A model generated the notes under the pieces. The model was not told where the DNA came from, searched no databases, and saw only the letters and a list, made by a program, of their open reading frames with translations. Shown piece after piece: positions 32,222 through 44,659 of a stretch of DNA of 64,000 nucleotides (positions are counted from its first letter, which is position 1; every line of letters starts with the position of its first letter). The translations under genes were made by a program, and so were the position numbers. This DNA is from Cycas panzhihuaensis (lineage: Eukaryota > Cycadophyta). The stretch lies in assembly GCA_023213395.1 (NCBI GenBank), contig CM041465.1, forward strand, positions 5,952,001 through 6,016,000, read 5' to 3'.

Positions 32222-32329
32222 GTGAAATATTCACCGGTGTTCTTTAACACCACCATTTATTAGAAATTTGTTAATATTTTTCTATAATATAGTGTGATAC
32301 TATTCTGCTCTATCCCTGTATTCATTTCA
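32101..32329 (+). repeat. Decayed 5' LTR of element F (relative of A, B and C)
   Basis: The last 100 bp (GGTGTTCTTTAACACCACC to TTTCA) are homologous to the 3' part of the element C LTR. They are followed two bases later by a near-perfect priming site (TAGTATCAGAGC, 32332-32343). A GT run (32199-32221) lies where the promoter region would be. Confidence 0.65.
32199..32221. repeat. GT microsatellite
   Basis: About 11 GT units following a short AT run, inside the decayed LTR of element F. Confidence 0.9.
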
Positions 32330-32331
32330 TT

Positions 32332-32343
32332 TAGTATCAGAGC
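32332..32343 (+). other. Primer binding site of element F
   Basis: TAGTATCAGAGC, one mismatch to the initiator-Met site. Confidence 0.75.
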
Positions 32344-33276
32344 ACTTTGGTCTCAGTTGCATTTGATTTCAATGCATATTATGATGTATGACAAGTTATT
32401 ACATTGAATATTTATTCATTTTATATAGTTTTATCAATAGTTTTTACATGGTTTTATTAAATATTTGGTTGATTTTATTGTGTATACTCTAGATAATCAT
32501 TATTTTTTAGATCTATATAGTAATTACAGGTGTATTTATCCCAACACTCATTTATTGATATTTCATTTAATATTTTATAAGTTTTTAATTATTTTTTATT
32601 ATTATTTTTTAGGTTTTATCATATACCTGATCTTTTACATGCTAGTGTACTCTCATCCTTGAATGAAACTACTTTAAGTGACTACTCATTAGAATCCTCT
32701 CTAAGTCCTCTCCACACCAAAATAAATAGTTCAAAAAATCGTCGCTCCTACAGTGAGTTATAGCTCCTAGAATTTGGACCTCTCCCAATGTCTACTGAAA
32801 CCCCATCTCAAAAGCTTAAAAATCATTTGTTGTGCTTTGTTTTCTCTCTGAATCCTCTTAACATTAGGTTGCAGGGATATTTTTGGCTAGTTGAGACTCT
32901 CTCTGATTATTTTCAAATCTTATTTTAGTTGCATGACCTCCACATCACCGTGTGCCCTCCACGGCCTTTGTAAGTTAAAAATCCTCTTTTAATCAATTTT
33001 TATTTTAGTTTCTTTATTTATAGATGGTCTATGAGTAGCCTACAATCTTTGTTATCAATCTCAGAAGAATTTTAAAGCTCTTTGATAAAGTTTTATTTGA
33101 TCCATTCTTCTCTATTCACACATAAGTTTGTGCATTTTTCTATGATTTAAAAATTTTATTTTTTAAATTTATTTTTCATATAGTTCAATTAAATTTAATT
33201 TATCTGGATAAACTTTTAAGTTTAGCCCCTTTTTTAGTTAGTTGGCGAACATTTCAAGCCCCCATATTAAAAAGAG
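32344..33276 (+). other. Leader remnant of element F
   Basis: The first 300 bp resemble the start of the element A and B leaders (TTTTATCAAATATTTG and AGATCTATA phrases). The rest has no recognised content. The element appears truncated where the LTR of element G begins at 33277. Confidence 0.5.
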
Positions 33277-33566
33277 TGGATCTATCCTTCATCTCCATAC
33301 ACTAAACACAAAGGTAAACATGGGAACAAGAGAGACTTGAGAGAAAGAGAGTAGCTCTCACAAAATAGGGAGGTAAGAATGAGCCTCCTCCATTGAGATT
33401 TTACTTTTATATTAAGAGAGGGAGCATTAGAGTTAGGTGAAATAAAATTACACATAATGCACACGAAAGTATATTTCGCTTAAGTGATCTAATTTAAAGT
33501 TTACTTAAGACCCTTTTTTAGAAATAATCAACTAATGTAATGACCTTGTGACATTAACCAGTTTCA
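33277..33566 (-). repeat. 3' LTR of element G
   Basis: 290 bp, minus-strand TGAAACTGGTTAATG to GATAGATCCA. It is preceded on the coding strand by a purine-rich tract (TGAAGGAGGATAT, 33567-33579). It closely matches 3598-3879. Confidence 0.7.
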
Positions 33567-34029
33567 ATATCCTCCTTCATGTTAGAAGGTTATTTCATCC
33601 TATTTTATTCTATCCTATGAGATCTTTATTTGATTCTCTTATAAAGCAAACTACTATGACACTTTTATGAGAAACCCTCATGGAGAAGAAAACCCACAGA
33701 TTTTCTAATCTGCTAACCTAGATCAGGCAGCTCTTTAAATGAATCTAGATAGCTAATCAATACAATAAATTTTATAGCTAAAATCTACCAAGTCTCCATA
33801 TACTATTTGGTCATCACCCATGCCTTTTTAGGTTTTCACAAGTTTTAATTTTCTAAAATGATACAACCCTTATCCTTTTACGCCCACAAGGGATTTTTAC
33901 GAATGCGATAGAGCATAGATTTAATCTTATCCTTCCGCTCCCACGAGGGGTTTTAATAAATGAGACAACGTATGATGGTCTTATTACCATCTCCTTTAAT
34001 CAATCAGAGATGGAGGCCCTAAGGCTAAG

Positions 34030-37000
34030 ATACCTTCAGAACTATTCAAACTTCACCCTCTTCAGTGGTTTGTGAAGATATCAGCCACTTTGATCTGCTA
34101 TGGGCTAGTACTCTAGTTGAATTATGAATTATAGCATCATGAACTAATTCTTTATTTTTGTGGACTTTCATACTTATATGTTTGGTATAATCATGATATA
34201 TAGGATTTTGAGCCATTTGGATTGTAGATTGATTATCTATATGTAAGCTAGTAGAACTTATTTAGGTGGTATTTAATGTATTCAATAATTTTCTAAACCA
34301 TATCACCTCCTTACCTATCTCACAGGAAGCAATATATTCAATTTAGGTAGTTGAGTTACAACTATCTCCTGCCATCTAGATCTCCATGATATTGGTTTTA
34401 TTCTAAGAAATGTCACATACCCAAACATAGATCTTCTTGTGTATTTATCTCCAGTAAAGTCTATATCTGTGTATGCATAAAGTATAAATTTTGCATTGGG
34501 TTCATATAATAGACCATATTTTCTAGTCATCTTCAGGTTACTCAACACTCATATTACAGTTTGCCAGTGATTTTGCTTAGGATTTATCATGAATCTTGTA
34601 GGAATAGTGAAAGAGTATACAATATCTGGCCTTGTGTTGGTAGTATATATAAGACTACTTATAAGTTTCCTATAGAGTGTTGCATCTGCCTCCCTAGTAT
34701 CACCATCAATTGAGAGTTTAATATTAGGTTCCATAGGTGTAGCCATTGGTCGAATACCTTCCAACTAAAACTTTATCAAAAGATCGTTGATATATTTTTC
34801 TTATGAGAGAAATATTTTGAAATTCTTTTGAGTTACTTCAATTCCCAAGTAATATTTCACTAACCCAATGTCAGACAATTTAAAAGTTTTAGAAAGATCC
34901 TTCTTCAGTCAATTGATTACCTATTCACTATTCCCCGTTATTAGCATATCATCCACAAAGATTAAGAGGTAAGTGACTTTATCATTTTAGCACTTGATGA
35001 ATAGTGTTACATCAATATCTTGCTAGTTACAAACCTCATATCCAAGTTACCTCATTCTTTTAGACAACTTGGTAAATAAAGCATGAGGGACTTGTTTTAA
35101 ACCATACAAGGACTTTTTGAGCTTGTAAAAATTATGCTCTTGACTGGCAATCTCGTATCCTTCTAGTTGAACCATATAAATTTTTTCTTTAAGGTCCCCA
35201 TTAAGAAATGCGGTTTTAACATCAAGTTGGTGGATTTTCCAACCCTATTGAGTAACTAAAGCTATAAGGGTTTTGATTGTAGGCTACTTGGTTATAGGAG
35301 CAAAGATTTTAGTGTAGTCAATGCCTTCCCTTTACATGAATCGTTTTGCTACCAACCTTACCTTATGATTTTCTAGGGTGCCATCTAATCTATACTTGTT
35401 TTTGAACACCCATTTATTTTGAACTATCTTTCTTCTAAGTGGTAGATCAACAAGCTCCCATATATCATTCTTGATTAGAGATTGGTACTTTTCATTCATG
35501 AAATTTCTCCAAGCTACATGCTTTATAACTTCTTAGTATATTAGAGGCTCTTTATTAAGAGAAATATGTAGTTTTATTAGTTCAAGCTTAATGGAAAGTG
35601 ATTCATACATACTTGATCTAAGGGCACTTATAGTGCCAGTTTTGCCTACCGCATATGGTTACATATCCTTGTGTAGTTGGTAGGCTTCACAAAAACCTCA
35701 AGTTAGGAATAAGGTTTTCATTTCCACAACCTCTTGGTCTTTGTTTTGATCCTAAAAAGAATCATGTGAATTTTTTAACACAGAGGAAGTTAACAATGCT
35801 GGAGAAGATGGGCTAGTCACTGATGTTGGATAAGATTATACTTCTACTATAGCTTTTCCTTTATCAACTTAGTTGTTCTCAAATGATGGTGATGGATATA
35901 TACACATTGGTTAGGAGTCACAGCTTGTATCCTCGAGGGCTCTATTATCAGATTCTAAGATTTTTAGGAACCGTTGAGCATCTCCCCCCTTAAATTTTAG
36001 AATTTGAACATCAAATTCAGTAGCATCATTAAATCAGTATAAAGGTATCTTGGAGACAAGTCTAAGTAATTGATCTTCAATCTTTTCAAAGATAATATCT
36101 CTAGTGATGATGATTTTATATTGTGAAGGTAGAAAAACCTTGTAACCCTTTTATTCCATAGGGTATCTAACAAAGATGGCTTTGAGGGCTCTATCTTGGA
36201 GCTTATTTCTGTGTTCCTCCAGAATGTGAGCATAACAAGTAGAGCCAAAATTTCTAAAGTGGGAGATAGAGGGGGTTTGTCCATACCACATTTCATGTGG
36301 AGAGGGGTTGAGCTTGGAGGGACTAACAGTGTTGATGCAATACATGGTAGTCCAAATAGCCTCATCCTAAAGATAAATAGGTATATTCTTATATACCAGC
36401 ATAGCATGAGGCATGTTTATAAAGGTCTTATTCATATACTCGATCAGTCCATTTTGTTGGGGTGTACCTACAACAATGGTCTGATATTTGATCCCATGGT
36501 GATATAGGTACGATTCAAACTCATTAGAGCTTTACTTACCATCATTGTTAGTTTTGAGTATTTTGATATTAAATTCAGATTCATTTTCCATGAGGGTCTT
36601 GAAAGCTTGAAACATATAAAAGGCTTCATCTTTCTTTACAAGAAAAGCAACCCATACTTTTTTGGAAAAATCATCAGTGAAAGTAATATAGTACCATTTC
36701 TATTTAAGAGAAGGGATAGGCATAGGACTGCATATATCTGAGTGTACAAGCTACAAAGGTTGGCTAGATTTCCACTAACAACAAGGAAAGGGTTGACTTT
36801 GAGATTTGGCAATAATACATGCTTCACATTTGAAGGGCTTAGAGGAGAGCCTAGGCATACTAGGAAGAGTGACATGTAGTTCTCTTAAATGATAAATTTA
36901 GATATAGCCCATGTGAGCATGCCATAGGGCTTCTTGGGATAACTTTTGAGGAGTCAGGGTTATGGTAAAAGTAGAGTCATCATCAACATTATTAGCTTCA

Positions 37001-38560
37001 GAGGATGGTGATCCAGTTAGGCGAAAAAGTTTATCAGCAGGAATTCTAGTTAGAACCATAACATTTGAAGGAGGGTGAATGATACAGAGAGTTTGATTAT
37101 TTGTAGTTACACTTAGATCAAATCCACGAGAGATAAGGGTGGATATAGAGAGTAGGTCCTTCTTCAGAGTAGGAATATATAAAACATCAACAAGGGTAAA
37201 ATCTGGAAGGCCTAGGAGTTTCAAGTAAATAGTTCTAAGTCGTTTGATTGGCTAAGATCATTTGTTACCCATGTGTATAACACCATGAATTTAAGAGTCA
37301 AAATCCTAAAAGAATTAGTGATAACAAGTCATATATTATATTGATCCAACATCCATGATCTAAGATGAAATATTTGTGATGGCACTATTTACAACTCCAA
37401 GTCGTGAAGGCAAAAGTGAATAAGTATAGACTTAATATACTTAGTGGATCTATATATAACATTTGATAAAGTGGTCTAAATTATTTGAAGGTGTGCATGA
37501 GCAAATTATGTTCTACCAAAAGCATCTTCAAGAGAACTATTATCAATATTATGTACACCATGGCACTATTGATAACTTGGTAGTTTATTAATGTCATTCT
37601 ATAATTTTTGGTATAGTGTCCTTTTCTATTATACCTTTGGTGCATAATTATTTAATTTCCAGTCCCATAAGAAGGATTGGGCTAATTGGATTATCTCTAA
37701 TTACTGGATCTGGGTCTAGGTTGATTATTTTACCCTTGGCCTTAAGGCTCTTTTTGTTAGGGTTGAGGAGCTTGTTGACTAAGAGGATGTTGTCCTTATT
37801 ATCTACCTCTGCCTCTTCCACGAGAATTACCACCTCTGTGAGAGTATTGACCTTGATTTTTGGTATAAAAAATATCTTCTTCCACTTCAAAAGCTGCATC
37901 AGTAGGATCTAATATAGTGGCAAAGTTGGTATCAAAGGTCTTATCAAATTCAATGAACTTATCAACAAGAGCCTCAAAGTTTAGGAACTTTAAAGTGCCA
38001 CTAGATTGAAGACTTCCTAGTAGATTTTTGTAATCTAGGATATGGAGACATGACTAAATCAAGAAAGTCCATGTAATACATTGAGTTTTGAAATCTTTAT
38101 CAATGGCTTGCTTGATTAGATGAAAGAGATTGATTGTCTCACTTGCGTATCCTTTATGTATTTTTAATTTATTCATTTTTAGCACTAAGTGAACAAATTC
38201 TAAGTATGATTTAGTGTTAAAGTTCTTCTTAAGAACTTTAAGAACTTTCCATACTATATCATGTACATCTTCATCAATGAGATTATGTAGGGAATAATCA
38301 GTGATAAGAAGTATCCCTACATGAATTTTATCATCATCAAGTTTCTATTACCGTTTGGCTGTAGCTTCAATGGGAGTAATTAGAGCACCTCCAGAAACAA
38401 CTATGGTAGTTGTAGTAGCAACAAATGTTATAAGTTACAAGTGATCTCTCTAAATACCTTCATACTTTACAATATTTCTGACACTAATGAACCACATGTC
38501 CCAATTTTCTTTCCTTTTAAGAATATAGTTTATATTTTTCTTAAACTATGAAGATATGGT
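34030..38560 (-). pseudogene. Element G copia gag-pol (heavily decayed)
   Basis: Minus-strand remnants in copia order. Gag is at about 38560-37620. The pre-integrase region is near 37200-36900 (VLYIPTLKKDLLSISTLI, ALWHAHMG). Integrase covers about 36900-36000 (GTPQQNGLIEYMNKTF; YGQTPSISHFRNFGSTCY). RT covers about 35500-34560 (LLIFVDDMLITGN near 34950, so the catalytic Asp pair is kept; MATPMEPNIKLSIDG near 34700). RNase H is near 34560-34080 (TDIDFTGDKYTRRSMFGYV). Stops and shifts interrupt every domain. A second purine tract on the coding strand at 35980-35993 lies between integrase and RT. Confidence 0.8.
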
Positions 38561-39980
38561 ATCTTTTGAGAAGGGAATAAATGAACAAAGGACTATAAAA
38601 GTGATATAAATAAATGACCAATCACTATTTATAAATGGGAGATGTAATGAAGTAATGTAGTAGAATGGAGAAGAAGTGAGAATGGTTGCTCAAAGATGAA
38701 GGAAGCAACTTAAAGAAAAGTCACCAACACTTGTGATAAATATTAACCTGACGTAATAGGAATATGAGAAGCACTATGATGAAAATTGGATACTAACACT
38801 TGTGGAAAATATTAACCTAATGCAACAAGAATATACAACCTTTAAGACCCTAGTATAATGATAGTGTAGGCTTAATATCATTATCTTGAGTGACCCCCCA
38901 GAGGTGTGCTTCCATCGATGACCATACTAGGGACCTACTAGTAAAGGAATCATTCTAGTTTCCTTTGGGTTAATGTTGTCTTTCTCTTTTGGTATCCCTT
39001 CCCTGATTTGTTGGGCATCCCCTAATATCCTTTACTTCACTTGTCTCTCTCCCTTCTAGAGTTTTAGGAGGAACTTGAATGTAATAATTCTCTTGTCATT
39101 TATGAGGTCTTCCATCTTCTTTGGAAGAGTCACCTTATTCTCCTCTTCCCTTGTTTGATTCTAAATTAGCCATGGAGGGATCCTCTTCAAAATGGGCTTA
39201 TCACACCTATATTTCTAAGGCTCAACAACAACCTTCAACCTCCTTCCAGTGTCCTGCCCAAGAGGGTGATAATCCCATCTTCTACTTGGGTGATTAGGAG
39301 CACCCAAGTCTCTACCATCTTCCCACACATGATGTGGGGGTTTCTTCTCCCATGTTATATCACCACCTTAGTGAGAGAGCCTAGGAGGATCGCCTCGTAG
39401 GGTCTACTTTATTTGAGGTACCCACTACCTCATATAAACAAGTAGGAATCCCACCCGTGAATTTAGTGGAAGCATTACACCAATGCTTCCAAGTTGTAAG
39501 CCTCCAACCACCCAAAGTGGTTGGAAAGTATCTTGTATAGAATAGCACCCTCCTCTTCTATATCTGCACCTCCTTACTCCACCCATTCTATTTTTATATC
39601 CACAATAAGGCCATCCCTTATTATTTCTTCTTCCTAGTATGTCCCCGACACTTTAGGGACTACTTGAGGCATACTTACCTCCCAAATTGGGTTGAGTATA
39701 CCTCCTCCTAGCTAAGTGACCACACCTCAACTGACCGTGGTCCACCCATCTCTAACCCAACCTAAGGGACCCTTGTGTCTCCCTCCTTCTAGCCACATGG
39801 GGAAAATCCCTATGCGTCCTCAACCCCAACCTAGGGATCTTTCTCTTTACGTGCCCCCAGGTTACACTTCCCAACCATGGGAGCATGGAAAGGGAAATCC
39901 CCTTCCTGTCTATGGGGTGGACTCCCTCCATCCATATGGTGTTTCACCACCTATAGGTGGTCCATATGGGTAGAATCCTA

Positions 39981-39985
39981 TTCCA
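39981..39985. repeat. Target-site duplication of element B (left)
   Basis: TTCCA, repeated exactly at 45725-45729. Confidence 0.85.
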
Positions 39986-40325
39986 TGTTGGGGTTAATAC
40001 TCATCACCCCACTTCCACCTTCCAACCAAAAGTGCACACCTCACACTCTTCAATTTACACATGTAGGCACTCACAGTGTAGGTAAGTATAAAGTAAGTTT
40101 GATTTAATTTAAGTTAATTTGAGTTAAGTTTATTTTGAATTAAGTTTGTATTATTTTATTGTTATTTAAATTTTAGAGGTTGAGGAGTTTCCCTCCTCCC
40201 CCAAACTATATAATTTGAGGGGTGTGCAACCCTGGTGTCTTTAAACACTGCCAACTATCAGAAATCACTTGTTTTCTCAAAATGCAATCATTTTAAAGTC
40301 CTTCTTTGCTCCTCTTTTTCCTATA
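39986..40325 (+). repeat. 5' LTR of element B
   Basis: 340 bp, TGTTGGGG to TTCCTATA; matches 45385-45724 in length and sequence, with the terminal CA decayed to TA. Similar to the first part of the element A LTRs. Confidence 0.85.
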
Positions 40326-40327
40326 TC

Positions 40328-40339
40328 TGGTATCAGAGC
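40328..40339 (+). other. Primer binding site of element B
   Basis: TGGTATCAGAGC, two bases after the LTR; perfect. Confidence 0.92.
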
Positions 40340-40639
40340 AAAGGTTGCCAAAGGTTGCTGGGCTGTTACATGTCCATTTGAAGTTTTAAAGAGCAAGAAG
40401 ATCTACTAGCCTTTTTGAAGCAAATTTACTCAAGCAAGAAAACATTGCTTACATTTATTTTCTACAAAGTCCTTTTTCAGCAGTTTCTTATATTTTTTAT
40501 TAGAGATCTGATTATTCTTGAAGATACTTATGATATAACAAGCATATTTTAGATTTTTTCTAGATTTGTGCAGGTGTATAGTTGCAAATAATAAATATCA
40601 AGCTTTTATCATTATACAAGAGTTTTTTATCAATAAGTT

Positions 40640-41110
40640 TTATATTTTTATCAAATATTTGATATTTTTCAAGTATTTCTTGTCTATTTATCCAATATTT
40701 TTTCAAATCTGTGCAGGAGCATAGCTACAAGTAGTATTGATTTAAAGTTTTCTTCAGATCTACTATATATCCTTTAGATCTACTCATTTTATCAAATATC
40801 TAACAGTCTTTTTGTTTATTTTGTTCAGATCTATAATATCCACTCAAGATCTGCTATATATTTTTTAGATCTACTTATTTTATTAATTATTTCACTATTT
40901 TTTAGTTTATTTATTTCATATCTGTAATATCTATTTAAGTTTTCTTCAGATCTGCTATATATTTTTTAGATCTAGTTATTTTATTAATTATTTCACCATT
41001 TTATAGTTGATTTATTTTAAATCTATAATATTGGCTATAGATCTATAATATTTAATTTAGATCTATAATACTTATTCAAGTTTTCTTTCAGATCTATATA
41101 TTTTATCATA
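40640..41110 (+). repeat. AGATCT-rich repeated leader of element B
   Basis: Imperfect repeats of AGATCTATAATATT/AGATCTGCTATATATTTTTT modules, homologous to 5385-5990 of element A. Confidence 0.7.
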
Positions 41111-41319
41111 TATTTAACCATTTTTTTAAGTTCTTTTTTCAGATCTACAAGTTTGGGTGCATATTCAGCCCAACAAGCCATATATTATAACAGATCTACT
41201 TGTTGGAGAAATCTGTTTAAAGCTTCGATTTGTGTGGAAGAAGATCTCATCTTTAGAAGTCAACCAGCTACAAATCTACTATAGTTGCTTACCAGGTTCT
41301 TCAGACTTATTTTCATATT

Positions 41320-41322
<3 letters not shown>

Positions 41323-41396
<74 letters not shown>
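41323..41396. repeat. AT microsatellite
   Basis: About 37 AT units in the leader of element B. Element A has only a short AT run at the matching place (near 6110), so it expanded in B. Confidence 0.92.
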
Positions 41397-41398
<2 letters not shown>

Positions 41399-41946
41399 TG
41401 GTTTTCTGATATATCTGCCCCAATATATTTGAAAAATCTTAGATACAAATATATATGCATTCTATTTTTTTGATATATTTTTCATCAATATATTTAGATC
41501 TGTTCTCAGGACTTAAAACTTTGTAGATCCATGTGTTAATAGCATTGGAATCTTGAATCACTACATTACTTTTAGAAAAACTTGAACTTTATAGATTTAT
41601 TTGATATACTTTCTTCAACGTATTTGAAACATTTATGGTTTTATAGCACAATCTTTATATGGTTAAATATTGAATACATATGCTATATGCCTTTGAAAAT
41701 ACAAAATCGTGGCCTTCTATGTACAGCAACTATTGTTCAAAAAATCATCATTGATAACTACCAATTAATTAGATTATTTACAAAAAGAATACAACATCTC
41801 TATATTATATTCTTTCCTCTATTTTGTAGGCATTGAAACAATTACAAGTAGCTTAAGAAAATAATGAAAATTATAATAGCAAGAAGAAATTAAACTCTAG
41901 TTATTTCCTACAAACGAAATTAAAGGCCTTGCTGCCTTCCTTCAGT

Positions 41947-42160
41947 TTACATTTGGTACTGATTTGGTATATTTGGTACCAGGAATCTTAAACTCTTGAG
42001 TCCATCATATTCAACTGATTCACCATCATTGAGTCTCAAAGAAGCACTATTTGAAGCAGAATCGTCTTTATATTGTAGTTGTTGCCTATAATCCACACTA
42101 AGCACATCAGGTTTGGCATCTTCTTTAGGTGTCCAGTTCATTTGTTTCTCAGTTCTCTAC
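41947..42160 (-). pseudogene. Captured gene fragment, unassigned
   Basis: Open minus-strand frame of about 64 codons with ordinary composition (TPKEDAKPDVLSVDYRQQL, SLRLNDGESVEYDGLKS, RFLVPNIPN), ending at a stop near the block edge. It is hydrophilic, with no recognised domain. Its place next to known captured pieces suggests a further host-gene fragment, perhaps a C-terminus with its natural stop. Confidence 0.4.
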
Positions 42161-42264
42161 AAATCCCTAAGAAATCTTGCAAAATAACATCAGGTCCTTG
42201 AGTCCATTAGCTAGAACAAGCATTAAACTATTGTATGATAGAGTTTTTATACATATCTCTGTGA

Positions 42265-42712
42265 GCCTGTTATGTAAATATGTTAATAAATACTTCTCAT
42301 TTGAAAGACCATTATCCACCACTATAATAGCATTGACGTCATAGTCTCGAAGATACAAACTCTCATATGCTGAAATAGTTCCAAACATACCACCAAGTCT
42401 CCCATCTCCAACAAGTATGACAGGAAACTTAAAAGGCCTATAAAGGTCGCATTGAAGGGTCCTAAAGGGCCCAGGGCTAGCTACACCTCCTGCTGCTTCA
42501 ATAATACTCCACTTATTATTCTTATTCGTGCATTTACTCTTGTTAAATTCCCCCAGACAATTCTGTAGTGATTCAATCACCGTATCATCTCCCACTACGC
42601 ATTCCTCTATATAAGTTGCTAAGTGGGGCAATATAGTTTCATGCCAACTATAAATCATTTTGTATACCAATTTAGAATCTGTGTCCCTGCCATTCTTGGC
42701 TCTTCTAATCAA
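42265..42712 (-). pseudogene. BIO3-BIO1: Captured fragment of BIO3-BIO1 (dethiobiotin synthetase domain)
   Basis: About 148 codons open on the minus strand. Motifs include YSWHETILPHLA, WSIIEAAGGVASPGP, TLQCDLYRPFKFPVILVGDG, LGGMFGTISAYESLYLRDYD and GLSNEKYLLTYLHNR. These are diagnostic for the plant bifunctional dethiobiotin synthetase/diaminopelargonate aminotransferase, which makes biotin precursors in mitochondria. The piece covers the second half of the synthetase domain; the N-terminal P-loop and the aminotransferase are missing. After 42265 the frame stays open to 42167 but no longer matches. The long uninterrupted frame suggests capture from spliced mRNA. Confidence 0.9.
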
Positions 42713-42855
42713 ACTCCTGCCACCAGACTTCGATCCCTACAATGCACTTCCCTCATAGCTATATACTCGAGAGACAATCAAGCTGCTTAAATGTAGCACA
42801 TAAAGTAAATTTTCTACTGGCAATACGTCGATGATGCTTGTGACTAAAGTTATCA

Positions 42856-43023
42856 GAACTTAACAAGGTAAACACCAGATTTTGCATACCATAGGTTATT
42901 CCCAACATATGAGATACACTCATCAAGCTGCTTCAACAAAGGCAGAAAGTGTGTGCTTCCAAGGCTAATACTTGGAAAATAAAACTGAGTGGAAATATTC
43001 TCCAATTCATTGAAATAATTGAG
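42856..43023 (-). pseudogene. COG3: Captured fragment of COG3 (Golgi tethering complex)
   Basis: 56 minus-strand codons: [33 protein letters not shown] and [11 protein letters not shown], then TGA. This matches a conserved stretch of conserved oligomeric Golgi subunit 3 (Sec34), which tethers retrograde vesicles at the Golgi (usual form LNYFDELENI...[15 protein letters not shown]...YLVKF). Only a small interior part of the roughly 780-residue protein is present. It begins at the end of the exosome-type fragment in another frame, so the junction lies near 43040. Confidence 0.85.
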
Positions 43024-43042
43024 ATTACTCCGTAGTGCTACT

Positions 43043-43204
43043 GCAATTCAACTTATCAATATCGCTATGTGACTGTGCCTTCTTACTTTCTCTTGGACCA
43101 AACACGGATACTATAACCTTTGTGTTGCCAAATTCTACGTATGTAGATCCTGTAATTGCATTGATTACTCCAATCTTCATAAACACAAGTCTGCAATCCG
43201 TCCC
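43043..43204 (-). pseudogene. Captured fragment of exosome RNase PH-type subunit (RRP41L/MTR3)
   Basis: 54 codons on the minus strand: DCRLVFMKIGVINAITGS, then [34 protein letters not shown]. This is the first strand-rich segment of the RNase PH fold of plant RRP41-like/MTR3 exosome subunits (GSAYAEFGNTKVIVSVFGPRESKKA). The complex degrades and trims RNA 3' ends. The frame is open upstream to 43351 (ALNAATLCCAYYHAATVDR and on), but I cannot assign that part. The rest of the protein is absent. Confidence 0.85.
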
Positions 43205-43349
43205 TGCAACAACGTCTCCATTTGCGCAGGCTATGCCTCCTAACGACAATCTATCTACAGTGGCAGCGTGATAGTAGGCGCAGCACAATGTGGCAGCGTT
43301 TAGGGCGGCAACGATAGCATTCATGGCATTTTTTTTTTTCTCCTTCTTC

Positions 43350-44659
43350 AAATATTTTATTTTTTTTATTTTTATAAAATTTTAAAAATATTAAATTAAA
43401 TTTTATATAGTTTCAAATCTATATTTTAAAACCCTGGACCCTTCAAGACATTAGCCCCCGGTCATGTGACCATTTCCAAGTGGCATTTAGCTTATTTAAA
43501 AGGGGCTCATAACTTTATAACATTTTTTCCTTTTTATTTTTAAAATATTTTATTTTTACATAAGGTAATTAGCAAATTTTTACCATAACTTTTGACTAGC
43601 TCATCGGTTTATAATGAAACCTATCCCATTACGTCCAAAATATTTTGAGGTATGATTTTAATTGGTCATATGACCAATTTGGACCCATTTTCAGTCATTT
43701 TAAAATTGAGTATTCACTTTTGAAGCTATTTTAAACTATTTTCATAAAATTACTTTTTTGTCATATTATATTTTATCTCTGGAAGACTGTTTTCTACCTG
43801 GATCTATTCTGTAGTCATCTATTATTAATAAAATTTATTATCATTTATTTATTTTATTTTTTAAGACTTATTTTAATCATTATTTTAATCGCTGAAAGTG
43901 ACACTTTAGTATTTTTTTAGCACTTTTTAAACATTTTACCATAAAAGTACTTGTTGTCATTTTTATTGCCATTGTCATTTTCAGTTTTGTCAGCTTTATT
44001 AGGAAGTTGACTCACTCCTCTTTGAACTGAATCTATTTTTTATAACTTTTGAAGTGTTTTTCCAGACTTTCAAAACCATTAAAGTTGAGGTACTTAATAC
44101 CCTCCAATCTTCTATTATTACACATTTTGTATATATTATTTCTCAAATTTTTAATTGAAAAGTATATTGAGTAGCTTTCTAAACCATAATTGATCATTTT
44201 ACAACATTCTATAAGTTTTATATTATCATTTTTATACTATTTTGAGCCACATGCTCCCATTAAGCCTCAAAAATAGGACTATACATTTTATTCATCAAAA
44301 TATTGACTTGTAGGAACCCGTTTTCAAAATGGTTAGTTCCATTGCATAGTTTTTTCGTTAATCTTTAATTTGGTATAGTTTCACTTTATTCTGACATTAT
44401 TTAGTATAGCTTTAAAGCTACTAAACTTGAGCATCAAAGTATATCCTACTAAGCTTATCTTAAGAACTTTTAATTTTTTCATCTTCAAAGTTTCAATTCA
44501 GACCTAGTTAAAAGGCTCTTCGTTATATTCAAAATTTACTTATATATTCATAATATTTCAAATTTTATCTAAAATTATATCTTATAAGCTTGTCATTTAT
44601 TGACTTTTTTGACTTAGTAAAAACATATTCTTTTTTATGTACTAAAGTTTTTTGGTAAA
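43350..44659 (+). other. Downstream leader of element B
   Basis: AT-rich, non-coding; aligns with 8020-9386 of element A and more distantly with 25080-26500 of element C. Confidence 0.7.

Larger units (their letters stand above)
33277..38860 (-). mobile_element. Element G: decayed Ty1/copia element
   Basis: Minus-strand copia element with a 290 bp 3' LTR at the left (33277-33566), a polypurine tract and gag-pol in copia order (integrase before RT). A related LTR is at 3598-3879. No matching 5' LTR was seen at the right, where sequence homologous to Ty3 element H begins near 38893; the right boundary is therefore approximate. Confidence 0.75.
41500..43345 (-). other. Captured host-gene block in element B
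   Basis: Alignment with element A breaks near 41500 and resumes near 43350. Read on the minus strand, the interval joins fragments of an exosome RNase PH-type subunit, COG3 and BIO3-BIO1, with unassigned open stretches at both ends. All are antisense to the element, as in A. The parents are unrelated housekeeping genes, so this is a composite, not a single gene. Confidence 0.82.

Noticed and set aside
41157-41473. Open frames encoding Ile-Tyr repeats
   Set aside because: They are created by the AT microsatellite at 41323-41396.
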